Below, piece after piece: positions 16,643 to 24,695 of a stretch of 64,000 bases of DNA. Position 1 is the stretch's first letter. Each line of letters opens with the position of its first letter. Below the pieces are notes generated by a model, which was given only the letters and a program-made list of their open reading frames with translations, was not told the DNA's origin and made no database searches. The stretch lies in contig NZ_AUPZ01000005.1 of the NCBI RefSeq assembly GCF_000445475.1, positions 1 through 64,000 on the forward strand, in the 5' to 3' direction. The translations under genes were made by a program, and so were the position numbers. This DNA is from Sulfurimonas hongkongensis (GTDB lineage Bacteria > Campylobacterota > Campylobacteria > Campylobacterales > Sulfurimonadaceae).

Positions 16643-18094
16643 ATGAAAAAAAGAACCAAAATTATAGCCACTGTTGGCCCAGCATCTGATTCGCTTGAGG
16701 TTATAGAGGCACTTATCTTAGCAGGTGTTAATGTTTTTCGACTAAATTTTTCACACGGGACGCATGAGTACCATTATGAAGTTCTGCATAGAATTCGTCA
16801 AGCTGAAAAAAACACAGGGCTTTTAACTGGCGTTTTACAAGATATTAGCGGACCAAAGATTCGTGTGGGTAAGATTGATGAGCCTTTTAAGCTTAAAGAA
16901 AATGATACTGTAGAGTTTGTTGCAGAAGATATCTTAGGCGTGCAGCTCGGTGAAAATAGCTACCGCACTTGCATCAATCAGCCAACTATTTTAAAGCAGT
17001 TGCACATAGGCGATTATATATATCTTTATGATGGAATGATCCGTACAAAAGTTATCGAAGCCTCTGCATCTAATGTAAAAGTTGTTGTAGAAAATAGTGG
17101 AATGCTCTCCTCGAAAAAGGGTGTAAATTTTCCTAATACTCGTTTGGGCATAGAGATAATCACAAAAAAAGACAAAGAAGATATACTTTGGGGCATTGAA
17201 AATGATGTTGATTTTATGGCTATCTCTTTTGTTCAAAATGCATCAGATATGATTCAGGCAAGAGAGATTATCAAACAGAACAACGGCAGAGTGCAGCTCT
17301 TTGCAAAGATAGAAAAATTTGATGCAGTTGAGAATATTGATGCTATCTTAGAAGCTAGTGATGGCATAATGGTTGCGCGTGGAGACTTAGGTATAGAAGT
17401 GCCTTTTTATGAAGTGCCAAGCCTGCAAAAAATGCTAATTAGAAAAGCAAATGAGGTAGCAAAGCCAGTTATAACTGCAACCCAGATGTTGCTCTCAATG
17501 ACAGAAAAAGACAGAGCAACTCGCGCAGAGATTAGCGATATTGCCAATGCTGTTTTAGATGGTACAGATGCAGTTATGCTCTCAGAGGAGAGTGCAGTGG
17601 GGCACAACCCTGTATTGGCGGTAAAGACCATGTTTGAGGCGATTCAAGGAGCAGAAGAAATCTACTCTTTTAATGAGTTTTCAAAGTTTAAAGTCATAGA
17701 TGCAGCTGATAGCGTAAATCAAGCAGCGGCCAGACTGTGCGAAGATGTAGATGCTTGGGGAATCATAGCACTCACCACTTCAGGTACATCAGCTAGAAAA
17801 ATAGCTAGATATCGACCTCGTAGAGATATATATGGTGTAACGCATGACATAAAAGTATCAAGATTTTTAACTATTTGTTGGGGCATTGTTCCTGCTTTTT
17901 TAGTTAAAGAAGACTCTTTAGAGAAGATGCTCGCAGAGGTCATGAGACAAGGCTTTGATAGGAAAGCTCTTCACCTTGATAAAAGCTATGTATTAACAGC
18001 AGGCGACCCAATAGGCGTTGAGGGCTCAACAAATATGATACGAATACTAAGAGCCAATGAAATGGAATATTTTCACTCGTTGATAGATGCATAG
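16643..18094 (+). CDS. pyk: Pyruvate kinase
   Basis: A 483-aa cytoplasmic enzyme converting phosphoenolpyruvate and ADP to pyruvate and ATP. Seen: KIIATVGPAS at the start, NFSHG near residue 37, the ISGPKIRVG segment, the active-site signature IFAKIEKFDAVENID-like stretch near 218-231 with the catalytic lysine, MVARGDLGIEVP near 243-254, and ATQMLLSM with VMLSEESAVG. The C-terminal domain is complete. Length is normal (470-490 aa). In an autotroph it would serve glycogen or biosynthetic carbon use. It is followed 39 bases later by a kinase/regulator pair. Confidence 0.97.
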   Translation: MKKRTKIIATVGPASDSLEVIEALILAGVNVFRLNFSHGTHEYHYEVLHRIRQAEKNTGLLTGVLQDISGPKIRVGKIDEPFKLKENDTVEFVAEDILGVQLGENSYRTCINQPTILKQLHIGDYIYLYDGMIRTKVIEASASNVKVVVENSGMLSSKKGVNFPNTRLGIEIITKKDKEDILWGIENDVDFMAISFVQNASDMIQAREIIKQNNGRVQLFAKIEKFDAVENIDAILEASDGIMVARGDLGIEVPFYEVPSLQKMLIRKANEVAKPVITATQMLLSMTEKDRATRAEISDIANAVLDGTDAVMLSEESAVGHNPVLAVKTMFEAIQGAEEIYSFNEFSKFKVIDAADSVNQAAARLCEDVDAWGIIALTTSGTSARKIARYRPRRDIYGVTHDIKVSRFLTICWGIVPAFLVKEDSLEKMLAEVMRQGFDRKALHLDKSYVLTAGDPIGVEGSTNMIRILRANEMEYFHSLIDA

Positions 18095-18133
18095 CTCTTT
18101 AACGCTATAAACTAAACAAAGTTACGAGGTCTT

Positions 18134-19579
18134 ATGAGAAAAAAATCAGATATTTTAAAAAATATGCCAAAATCCATCATTGTTGAGACTAATGGTAAGG
18201 TAGTTGTTGGTGTCTATGGTGGCAAAAAGAGTTTAAAGAAATTAAAGCATAAAAAACTAAAAGACATATTTGATGCTAAAGCTTATAAGAGGCTGAAAAA
18301 GCTTAGGAAAAAAAAGTCTAAGAGTAGCGTCATTAGTTGGGATGGGCAGGAGTATGGGGCTTACTATAAGTCTGATGTTTTTTATTTTTATGATATTACG
18401 GCTTACTTTGAAGTTGAGTCAAAACTAAAGCAGAGTTTGAGTGAGCTTACTTCTAAAAAAGAGGAACTTCAAGCGGTCTTTGACCTTGCGGCAAATGGCA
18501 TCTCTATTTTAGATAGAGATGGAATGTTTTTGTATGCAAACAAGTTTTTTCAAAATATGATGGAGTATACGATGGAAGAGCTTTATAGTGAATCTTGCAT
18601 CTCTCTCTCATCTGCTGAATATGCGGCTCCATCAAAGACTGCGGTTGAAAAAGCCATAGAGTTTGGAAGTTTTGAGAAGTTTAAAAAGGTTTGTGTCACA
18701 AAGTCTGGAGTCCATTTAAATGCTAGTATGTCCTTGGCTTACCTAGAGAGTAGGGATGAGATTATCATGATAACCTCAGACATTACAGAAGATATAATGT
18801 ATCAAGACAAACTAAAAAAACAAGTTGAGATAGAAGTCGCAAAAAGATCACAACAGCATGAGATAATGTGCCATCAGTCAAGACTCGCTGCTATGGGTGA
18901 GATGATAGACTCTATAGCTCATCAATGGAGACAACCCTTAAATAGTCTAGGCATCATAGTACAAGGGCTTAGACACATATCAAGCCAAAAAAACATAGAT
19001 GCTAGGTTTTTAAAAGAGATAGAAGCAGAGATGATGCAAAAGCTAAACTACATGTCTCAAACCATCGATGACTTTAGTATGTTTTTTAGAATATCTAAAC
19101 AAAAAGAGAGTTTTAATGTTCTAAAAAGCATAGAAGATGCCATAAGACTTATAGATATACAACTAAAAAACTACAATATTACGATAAAAATAACAAAAGA
19201 TGAGAGCTTAGACTTGAGTGTTTTAGGCTTTGCAAATAAGTTTAGGCAAGTAATACTAAACATGATTCATAACTCAATGATGGCTATAGTCTCAAAAAGT
19301 GTGAAAAATGCAAAGATAGAGATAATCATTAAACGAGTCAAAAACAATCTTCATATAGAGATAGTTGACAATGGTGGAGGCATTTCAAGGGAGGATATGC
19401 CAAAGATATTTAACCCATACTTTACAACAAAAGACAAAGGAAGTGGGATAGGGCTCTATATGTCAAAAGTAATTATTGAGAGCCATATGAACGGGCTTTT
19501 AGCGGTTAAAAATATCAAAGATGGTGTGAAGTTTACTATCATGTTAAAAAAAGGTTATGAAGATGCAAGCCATTCATAA
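18134..19579 (+). CDS. Soluble PAS-domain sensor histidine kinase
   Basis: A 481-aa kinase with no transmembrane segment, so it senses a cytoplasmic signal. A very lysine-rich N-terminus (residues 30-65) is followed by a PAS domain near 112-230 (FDLAANGISILDRDG, then FFQNMMEYTMEEL), a coiled linker, a HisKA domain with phospho-acceptor His263 in IAHQWRQPLNSL, and an ATPase domain with NMIHNSMMAI, DNGGG and GSGIGLYMSK. It overlaps the regulator gene by 23 bases, which indicates translational coupling. Its proximity to the sulfide:quinone reductase gene hints at control by sulfur or redox state; this is inference. Confidence 0.88.
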   Translation: MRKKSDILKNMPKSIIVETNGKVVVGVYGGKKSLKKLKHKKLKDIFDAKAYKRLKKLRKKKSKSSVISWDGQEYGAYYKSDVFYFYDITAYFEVESKLKQSLSELTSKKEELQAVFDLAANGISILDRDGMFLYANKFFQNMMEYTMEELYSESCISLSSAEYAAPSKTAVEKAIEFGSFEKFKKVCVTKSGVHLNASMSLAYLESRDEIIMITSDITEDIMYQDKLKKQVEIEVAKRSQQHEIMCHQSRLAAMGEMIDSIAHQWRQPLNSLGIIVQGLRHISSQKNIDARFLKEIEAEMMQKLNYMSQTIDDFSMFFRISKQKESFNVLKSIEDAIRLIDIQLKNYNITIKITKDESLDLSVLGFANKFRQVILNMIHNSMMAIVSKSVKNAKIEIIIKRVKNNLHIEIVDNGGGISREDMPKIFNPYFTTKDKGSGIGLYMSKVIIESHMNGLLAVKNIKDGVKFTIMLKKGYEDASHS

Positions 19580-20240
19580 AAGACTGCAAGCACTTACACT
19601 TTTAATCGCAGAAGATGATGAGAGCACCCTAAAGTGGCTTAGTCGCGTTTTGTCCATCTACTTCAAAGAGGTCAGAGTTGCAAAAGATGCTATGCAAGCC
19701 TTAGAACTTTTTAAAGAGAGTCCATCAGACGTTATCATCTCAGATATAGAGATGCCACAAGTTGATGGCTTGCATCTACTACAAAAGATATCACAACTCT
19801 CACCAAACACCATAAGAGTGGTTATGACAGCTTATAATACGCCAGAGTATATAAACATAGCAGTAGAGTCTAATGTTGATTTTTATCTTAAAAAGCCCAT
19901 AGATATAGATGAGTTTCTAGTCGCAATATCTTCAAGTGTATCTAAAGGTAGCATACTAAGTGAGGAGATTTTTTTAAATGAAGATTACTCTTATAGCTAT
20001 AAACAAAAGTTAGTAAAAAAAGGGCAAGAGAGTATAAAGCTCACAAAAAAAGAGGTACTTCTTCTTGAGTTGTTGTTAAAAAATAGAAAATCTATAGTGA
20101 GTATAGAGCAGATTGAACATAGTGTTTGGCAAGAGAGTGTTAGTGCAGATGCCATTAGGATGGTAGTAGCTGGTATTAGGAAAAAACTCTATCAAGGTGT
20201 TATAGAAAATGTAAAAGGGCTTGGATACAGGATAGAGTAA
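19557..20240 (+). CDS. OmpR-family response regulator paired with the PAS kinase
   Basis: A 227-aa regulator with receiver domain: IAEDDEST, Asp63 in ISDIEMPQ, VVMTAYN and FYLKKPI. A C-terminal winged-helix domain follows and ends GLGYRIE. It resembles the regulator at 11142 in length and layout. Start at 19557 inside the kinase gene, just after AAAGG. Downstream, 86 bases carry a hairpin and then the SQR gene, a possible target. Confidence 0.87.
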   Translation: MKMQAIHKRLQALTLLIAEDDESTLKWLSRVLSIYFKEVRVAKDAMQALELFKESPSDVIISDIEMPQVDGLHLLQKISQLSPNTIRVVMTAYNTPEYINIAVESNVDFYLKKPIDIDEFLVAISSSVSKGSILSEEIFLNEDYSYSYKQKLVKKGQESIKLTKKEVLLLELLLKNRKSIVSIEQIEHSVWQESVSADAIRMVVAGIRKKLYQGVIENVKGLGYRIE

Positions 20241-20280
20241 AATCTTATGTAAACCTTATACACTCCTTATACTAAACTTC

Positions 20281-20317
20281 TTATTTTAAGTTAGCATTCA
20301 CCATAGCTAAAATAAGG
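20281..20317 (+). promoter_or_regulatory. Stem-loop directly before the SQR ribosome-binding site
   Basis: CTTATTTTA (20281-20289) pairs perfectly with TAAAATAAG (20309-20317), and the last G begins the GGAGAGAG site of the SQR gene. A nested TTAGC/GCTAA pairing is an alternative fold. It could be an operator or gate ribosome access. Confidence 0.4.
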
Positions 20318-20326
20318 AGAGAGAGT

Positions 20327-21517
20327 ATGAAGAAAAAGATTCTTATAGTTGGTGGTGGAACCGCTGGAACTATGACTGCGAACAATCTTGCAAAGAAATT
20401 GATGCCTGAGATAGATAGAGATGAGTTAGAGATTACGCTAATCTCTAACTCTAAATATCACTACTATAAACCAGGTGCAATGTATGTTGCTTTTGGAAAA
20501 TCAGAAGGATATGAGTTTGTAAGAGATCAACGCGCCCTTCTTATGAGTGAGATAAACTTTGAAGTAGAAGAAGCTACAGAGATAAGCACAAACGGCAACT
20601 TTGTTAAAACAAAAAAGGGTAAAAAGTTTGATTATGACTTTTTAGTCTTAGCTACTGGATGTGAGGTGGCGCCAGAGAGAATTCCAGGGCTTAGTGAGGC
20701 TGGAGACTGGTTTTATACTTACGAAGGCGCTACAAAGTTAGCAAAAAAGTTTCACGATATCAAAAAGGGAAGAGTCCTTGTTACTGTAAACTTTCCAAAA
20801 ACTCCAAATATTCCACATCAGTGTGGTATTGCACCAGTTGAGACAACTATGATGTTGCATGATTTCTTAACAGAGAGAGGTGTGCGAGATGATATAGAGA
20901 TAATCTATACCTATCCAACCGTGGCACAATCCGTAACTAACGGGCTTTTCATGCAAGAGCCTACTTCAAATGTACTGCCTTCTATTTTTGATAGTTTGGG
21001 TGTTAAGCATCAATCTGGTTTTACACTAAGTAAGGTAGATGCTAAAAAGAAAGTAGCCATCTCAGCTGAGGGCGAAGAGATAGAGTTTGACATACTAATG
21101 TCAACACCGCCTTTTACAGCTACAAAGTTTATAAGAGAGTCAGGAATCTCTCAAGCTTTAGATGATGAGGGTTGGCTTCCAACAGACAAAGAGACTCTAA
21201 AAGTAAAAGGCTTAGACAATGTATATACTCTAGGTGATACGGTGGATTTACCAGTCTCAAAAGCTGGTGGAACTGTACATAACCAAACAGATGTTGTAGC
21301 AGATAACATCGCATCTGAGCTTAGACATGGATATACGAGTGAGAGTTATGATGGCTTAGTAATTGCCATAGCTCAAATGGGACTCTCTTGTGGAATGCCA
21401 CTTTGGTATAACTATGATAAAGATGTAGCCCCAACACCTTGTAGCAAACTAGGTAGCTTTGTAAGAAAAGGTTTTAACAAAGGCATCTACTGGGCAGCAG
21501 CTCGTGGAATGGTATAG
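20327..21517 (+). CDS. sqr: Sulfide:quinone oxidoreductase-like flavoprotein
   Basis: A 396-aa FAD protein of the SQR/FCSD family that would oxidise sulfide to sulfane sulfur and reduce quinone at the membrane face. Seen: dinucleotide-binding GGGTAGTMTANNLA near residues 9-22, second FAD motif TLGDTVDLPVSKAGG near 301-315, and cysteines at 112, 166 (HQCGIAP), 355 and 372; Cys166 and Cys355 are placed like the redox-active pair of SQRs. No signal peptide. It lies ten bases before a DUF1641 gene, a frequent SQR partner. The SQR type is not assigned. Confidence 0.82.
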   Translation: MKKKILIVGGGTAGTMTANNLAKKLMPEIDRDELEITLISNSKYHYYKPGAMYVAFGKSEGYEFVRDQRALLMSEINFEVEEATEISTNGNFVKTKKGKKFDYDFLVLATGCEVAPERIPGLSEAGDWFYTYEGATKLAKKFHDIKKGRVLVTVNFPKTPNIPHQCGIAPVETTMMLHDFLTERGVRDDIEIIYTYPTVAQSVTNGLFMQEPTSNVLPSIFDSLGVKHQSGFTLSKVDAKKKVAISAEGEEIEFDILMSTPPFTATKFIRESGISQALDDEGWLPTDKETLKVKGLDNVYTLGDTVDLPVSKAGGTVHNQTDVVADNIASELRHGYTSESYDGLVIAIAQMGLSCGMPLWYNYDKDVAPTPCSKLGSFVRKGFNKGIYWAAARGMV

Positions 21518-21526
21518 GAGAAAATT

Positions 21527-21880
21527 ATGAGTGAAAAAGTAGAAGTATTAAAAACAAAAGAGATGCAAGAACTAGAAGCAAAAATGACAATGCTGATCCA
21601 AACAGGACGCATAGACAATCTTATAGACCTAATGGCGCTTATCTCAGACAACATAGAGATGACAACCTCACCGATGGTTGAGAAGATGATTCATACAGTA
21701 GACAACCTTGCATCTGCTGGGTTTATAACAGACAATGCAGTTCGCTATGCAAAAAGAGAGACAGCAAAAAATGAAGTACCATCACTCTTTGGCATCTTAA
21801 AGCTGATGGGGGATGAAGATACAAGAAAAGGCTTAAGTTTCATGCTAAACCTAACAAAAGGTATAGGTAAACAACTCTAA
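21527..21880 (+). CDS. DUF1641 protein, probable SQR partner
   Basis: A 117-aa, mostly helical protein with the DUF1641 pattern (GRIDNLIDLMALI near residue 26 and GLSFMLNLTKGIG near the end). Proteins of this family often lie beside SQR or formate dehydrogenase genes and may help membrane docking. It has no signal peptide or clear membrane span. It is co-directional with the SQR gene, 9 bases between the genes, with an AGGAG site. Specific role unknown. Confidence 0.75.
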   Translation: MSEKVEVLKTKEMQELEAKMTMLIQTGRIDNLIDLMALISDNIEMTTSPMVEKMIHTVDNLASAGFITDNAVRYAKRETAKNEVPSLFGILKLMGDEDTRKGLSFMLNLTKGIGKQL

Positions 21881-21898
21881 AGTCCTATTCGTTTTTCC

Positions 21899-22000
21899 TT
21901 CTCGTTCCCACGCTCCGCGTGGTAACGCATATAAGCCCCAACAAAATCAATCAGACCAATAAGTATATATACACTCCAACGCAGAGCATTGGAGCGAGAA
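21899..22000. repeat. REP-like intergenic palindromic element
   Basis: A structured element with outer arms TTCTCG/CGAGAA, a first hairpin CCACGC-tcc-GCGTGG (21908-21922), and a second CTCCAACGC-aga-GCATTGGAG (21974-21994). It is much richer in GC in its stems than the surroundings. Its CGTTCCCACGCTCCGCGTGG core resembles REP-type repeats spread by REP-associated transposases in many bacteria. No transposase gene is in the window. It may also end the SQR transcript. Confidence 0.6.
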
Positions 22001-22077
22001 AAAAGAGTTAAAAGATTATATAGCTTATAAAAATCCTCTAAATTTTACAACTTGTATTTGAAAAACACATATCTTGC

Positions 22078-22083
22078 TATAAT
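22078..22083 (+). promoter_or_regulatory. Extended -10 promoter giving a probable leaderless mRNA
   Basis: TGCTATAAT ends seven bases before the ATG at 22091, so transcription should begin at or one base before the start codon. No ribosome-binding site is present there. Confidence 0.55.
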
Positions 22084-22090
22084 CCTACTT

Positions 22091-22558
22091 ATGAAATATT
22101 TACTTATCGTTTTTGCGCTTTTATTTAGTGCTTGTAGTGTTAAAAATTATGAAATCACTCAGACTAAAGTTATCATCATAAAGACTAAAAAACTCAAATT
22201 TGCAGACTTGGGTTATGTCAGAAATACAGAGGATTCCATAGAGTTAGAACTCTTTGTTGCATCTAGGGCTATAGAGAAGATTAGCATTAACCACCTTATC
22301 TGCACAAGTGATGGATGTATGACAAAGTCTAACTTTAACAAAGAGTATCTGCATGAGTCTTATCCTAGTGAGATACTTCAAAATATCTTGTTAGCAGATG
22401 CGATTTATGGTGGCAAAAGTAGAGAGCAAACAGAGTCTGGGTTTGAGCAAAAGATAGTAGATGAAGATGTAGATATAATCTATAGAGTGAGCGAAGAAGA
22501 AACATTTTTTAAAGATAGAAAAAATAAAATTATATTTAAGATAAAGGATACAAAATAA
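22091..22558 (+). CDS. Small lipoprotein of unknown function
   Basis: A 155-aa protein with a lipoprotein signal: hydrophobic [15 protein letters not shown] with lipobox FSAC, so Cys15 would be lipidated. The rest shows no known domain; it has two further cysteines in LICTSDGCM. Start at 22091 fits the signal peptide; an upstream TTG at 22052 would spoil it. The stop overlaps the nfo start by one base (TAATG), so the two are coupled. The -10 box implies a leaderless transcript. Confidence 0.65.
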   Translation: MKYLLIVFALLFSACSVKNYEITQTKVIIIKTKKLKFADLGYVRNTEDSIELELFVASRAIEKISINHLICTSDGCMTKSNFNKEYLHESYPSEILQNILLADAIYGGKSREQTESGFEQKIVDEDVDIIYRVSEEETFFKDRKNKIIFKIKDTK

Positions 22559-23409
22559 TGAGCAGTAAAAAGTTTGTAGGTGCACACACAAGTGCAAGTG
22601 GTGGAGTCTTTAACGCAGTTGAGAATGCAGTAAAAATTGGGGCTAGAGCTTTTGCCCTTTTTACAAAAAACCAGAGACAGTGGGTTGCAAAAGATTTAGA
22701 TAAAGAGACTATAGATAAGTTCAAAAAGGCACTTGCTGAGAGTGGGATTTTAGCTAAGCATGTTTTGCCACACGACTCATATCTTATAAACCTTGGCCAC
22801 CCAGAAGCTGATAAGTTGGAAAAATCAAGAGAAGCTTTTGTAGATGAGATACAAAGATGCGAACAGTTAGGACTTGTTAAACTAAACTTTCACCCAGGGA
22901 GCCACTTAAAGCAAATTAGTGAAGATGAGTGTATTGGCATCATTGCTGATTCTATAAATATGGCACTTGATAAAACAAGTGGAGTTAAAGCGGTTATAGA
23001 AAACACTGCTGGACAAGGGAGTAACTTAGGTTATACCTTTGAACATCTAGCACAAATCATAGAAAAGGTAGAAGATAAAAGTCGTGTTGGAGTCTGCATC
23101 GATACCTGTCATATGTTTGTAGCGGGATATGACATAAGAACAAAAGAGGCTTATGAGAAGACTTGGAATGAGTTTAGTGATGTTGTAGGATTTGAGTATT
23201 TGATGGGAATGCACATAAATGACTCTAAACCACCACTAGGTTCAAAAAAAGATAGACATCACTCCATAGGAGAGGGAGAAATAGGACTTGATGCTTTTAG
23301 ATTTATTATGAATGATGAGAGGATGAATGATATCCCGCTAATACTTGAGACCATAGATGCTAGCATCTGGAAAGAGGAGATAGAGCTACTCTACTCTTTG
23401 GAAAATTAA
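22558..23409 (+). CDS. nfo: Endonuclease IV (AP endonuclease)
   Basis: A 283-aa zinc enzyme that cuts 5' of abasic sites in base excision repair. Seen: GAHTSASGG at the start, FTKNQRQW near residue 37, metal-site motifs LNFHPGSH near 120, VIENTAGQG near 145, [13 protein letters not shown] near 180, [17 protein letters not shown] near 218, and ILETID near the C-terminus. Length is normal for the family. It is translationally coupled to the lipoprotein upstream. Confidence 0.97.
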   Translation: MSSKKFVGAHTSASGGVFNAVENAVKIGARAFALFTKNQRQWVAKDLDKETIDKFKKALAESGILAKHVLPHDSYLINLGHPEADKLEKSREAFVDEIQRCEQLGLVKLNFHPGSHLKQISEDECIGIIADSINMALDKTSGVKAVIENTAGQGSNLGYTFEHLAQIIEKVEDKSRVGVCIDTCHMFVAGYDIRTKEAYEKTWNEFSDVVGFEYLMGMHINDSKPPLGSKKDRHHSIGEGEIGLDAFRFIMNDERMNDIPLILETIDASIWKEEIELLYSLEN

Positions 23410-23454
23410 GTTTAGTTCATGTACGATTGCAAGCAAATTAAAAAGAGTGAGACT

Positions 23455-24687
23455 ATGAAAAAAGTAGTGCTTTCGTCGTTAATGACTAGCTCAATGCTTA
23501 TGGCTGGAGGGTATAAAACACCAGAAAACTCCCTAAATGCTGTAGCTTTGAGCGCTGCGAATATTGCTCATAACAAGAGTGCAGATGCAGCTTATTATAA
23601 CCCAGCAAATATGGTTTTTATGGAAGATAAGCATATCGTAGAGCTTGACCTTACATATATAGGACTTGATAGAGTTGAGTATAGGGGCAAAGTCTCAAGT
23701 AGTGGGTCATATAGTTTAGAGTCAAAAAAAGAGTCGTTTATAGTCCCAAATCTTCATTATGTCTCAGGTAGGGCTGGAGAGACCCGCATAGGGCTTAGCA
23801 TAGTAGTACCTGCTGGACTCTCAAAGAGATGGCAGAGTGAGCCTGCAAAAACTTCAGCAGAGGAGTTTACGCTTGAAGTAATAGAGATAAATCCAACAGT
23901 AGCTATCCCTGTAAATGACAAACTCTCAGTTGCATTTGGCTTTAGAATTGTGCATACTTCTGGGGTTGTAAAGAGTGATGGAACTGCTCTTGTTGGACCT
24001 AGCACATATAGTAAAATAACTCGTGATATGACTGGAGATGGAATTAGCTATGGTTATAATCTAGCACTAGCATATAAACCTACAAACGAGTTAGAGTTAG
24101 CCACAACATATCGCTCAAAAGTTAACTTAAATTCAGAAGGAAATGCTAAACTAAGCTCTTTGCTAGATGGTGCTACTTATAATGGTGGCGGGGAAGTCTT
24201 TGTACCTCTTCCCGCACTCTTTAGTGCGGCAGTTGCATATACGCTTCCCTCGCAGACAACTATAGAGCTTGTTTATGAAAGAGTTATGTGGTCGGCATAT
24301 AAGGATTTGGATTTTGACTATGATGGAGCTTTAAATAGTGCTATTTTAATAGGAGCATTTGACAATGCAAAACCTAAAAACTGGAAAGATACAAACACTT
24401 TTCGCTTAGGTATCACTCAAGAGTTAGATACTATGACTTTAATGGCTGGAGTAGTTTATGATGAATCACCCGCTCCAGATGCAACTATTGGTTTTGAGCT
24501 TCCTGATTCAAATAGTTTTGCACTATCTTTTGGTGGTCGCTATAAGATAGGTGATAGCATGGAAGTGGGTTTAGCAACACTTTACTCTATGAGAGAAAAT
24601 CGCAAGATTAGAAGCTCAACCCTAGATGGCGAGTTTAGTGGTGGAGATGTACTTATAGTCTCAACAGGTTTGAGTTATAAATTTTAA
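23455..24687 (+). CDS. FadL/TodX-family outer-membrane transport protein
   Basis: A 410-aa beta-barrel with a Sec signal peptide (MKKVVLSSLMTSSMLMAGGY). Just after it comes the FadL-like hatch region containing SADAAYYNPANMVFM near residues 43-57, typical of hydrophobic-compound channels. The C-terminus STGLSYKF ends in Phe. It would carry hydrophobic molecules across the outer membrane; in sulfur oxidisers such proteins have been suggested to handle other hydrophobic compounds, which is open here. Start 23455 gives the clean signal peptide; a start at 23419 would not. Confidence 0.85.
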   Translation: MKKVVLSSLMTSSMLMAGGYKTPENSLNAVALSAANIAHNKSADAAYYNPANMVFMEDKHIVELDLTYIGLDRVEYRGKVSSSGSYSLESKKESFIVPNLHYVSGRAGETRIGLSIVVPAGLSKRWQSEPAKTSAEEFTLEVIEINPTVAIPVNDKLSVAFGFRIVHTSGVVKSDGTALVGPSTYSKITRDMTGDGISYGYNLALAYKPTNELELATTYRSKVNLNSEGNAKLSSLLDGATYNGGGEVFVPLPALFSAAVAYTLPSQTTIELVYERVMWSAYKDLDFDYDGALNSAILIGAFDNAKPKNWKDTNTFRLGITQELDTMTLMAGVVYDESPAPDATIGFELPDSNSFALSFGGRYKIGDSMEVGLATLYSMRENRKIRSSTLDGEFSGGDVLIVSTGLSYKF

Positions 24688-24695
24688 GGATAATA

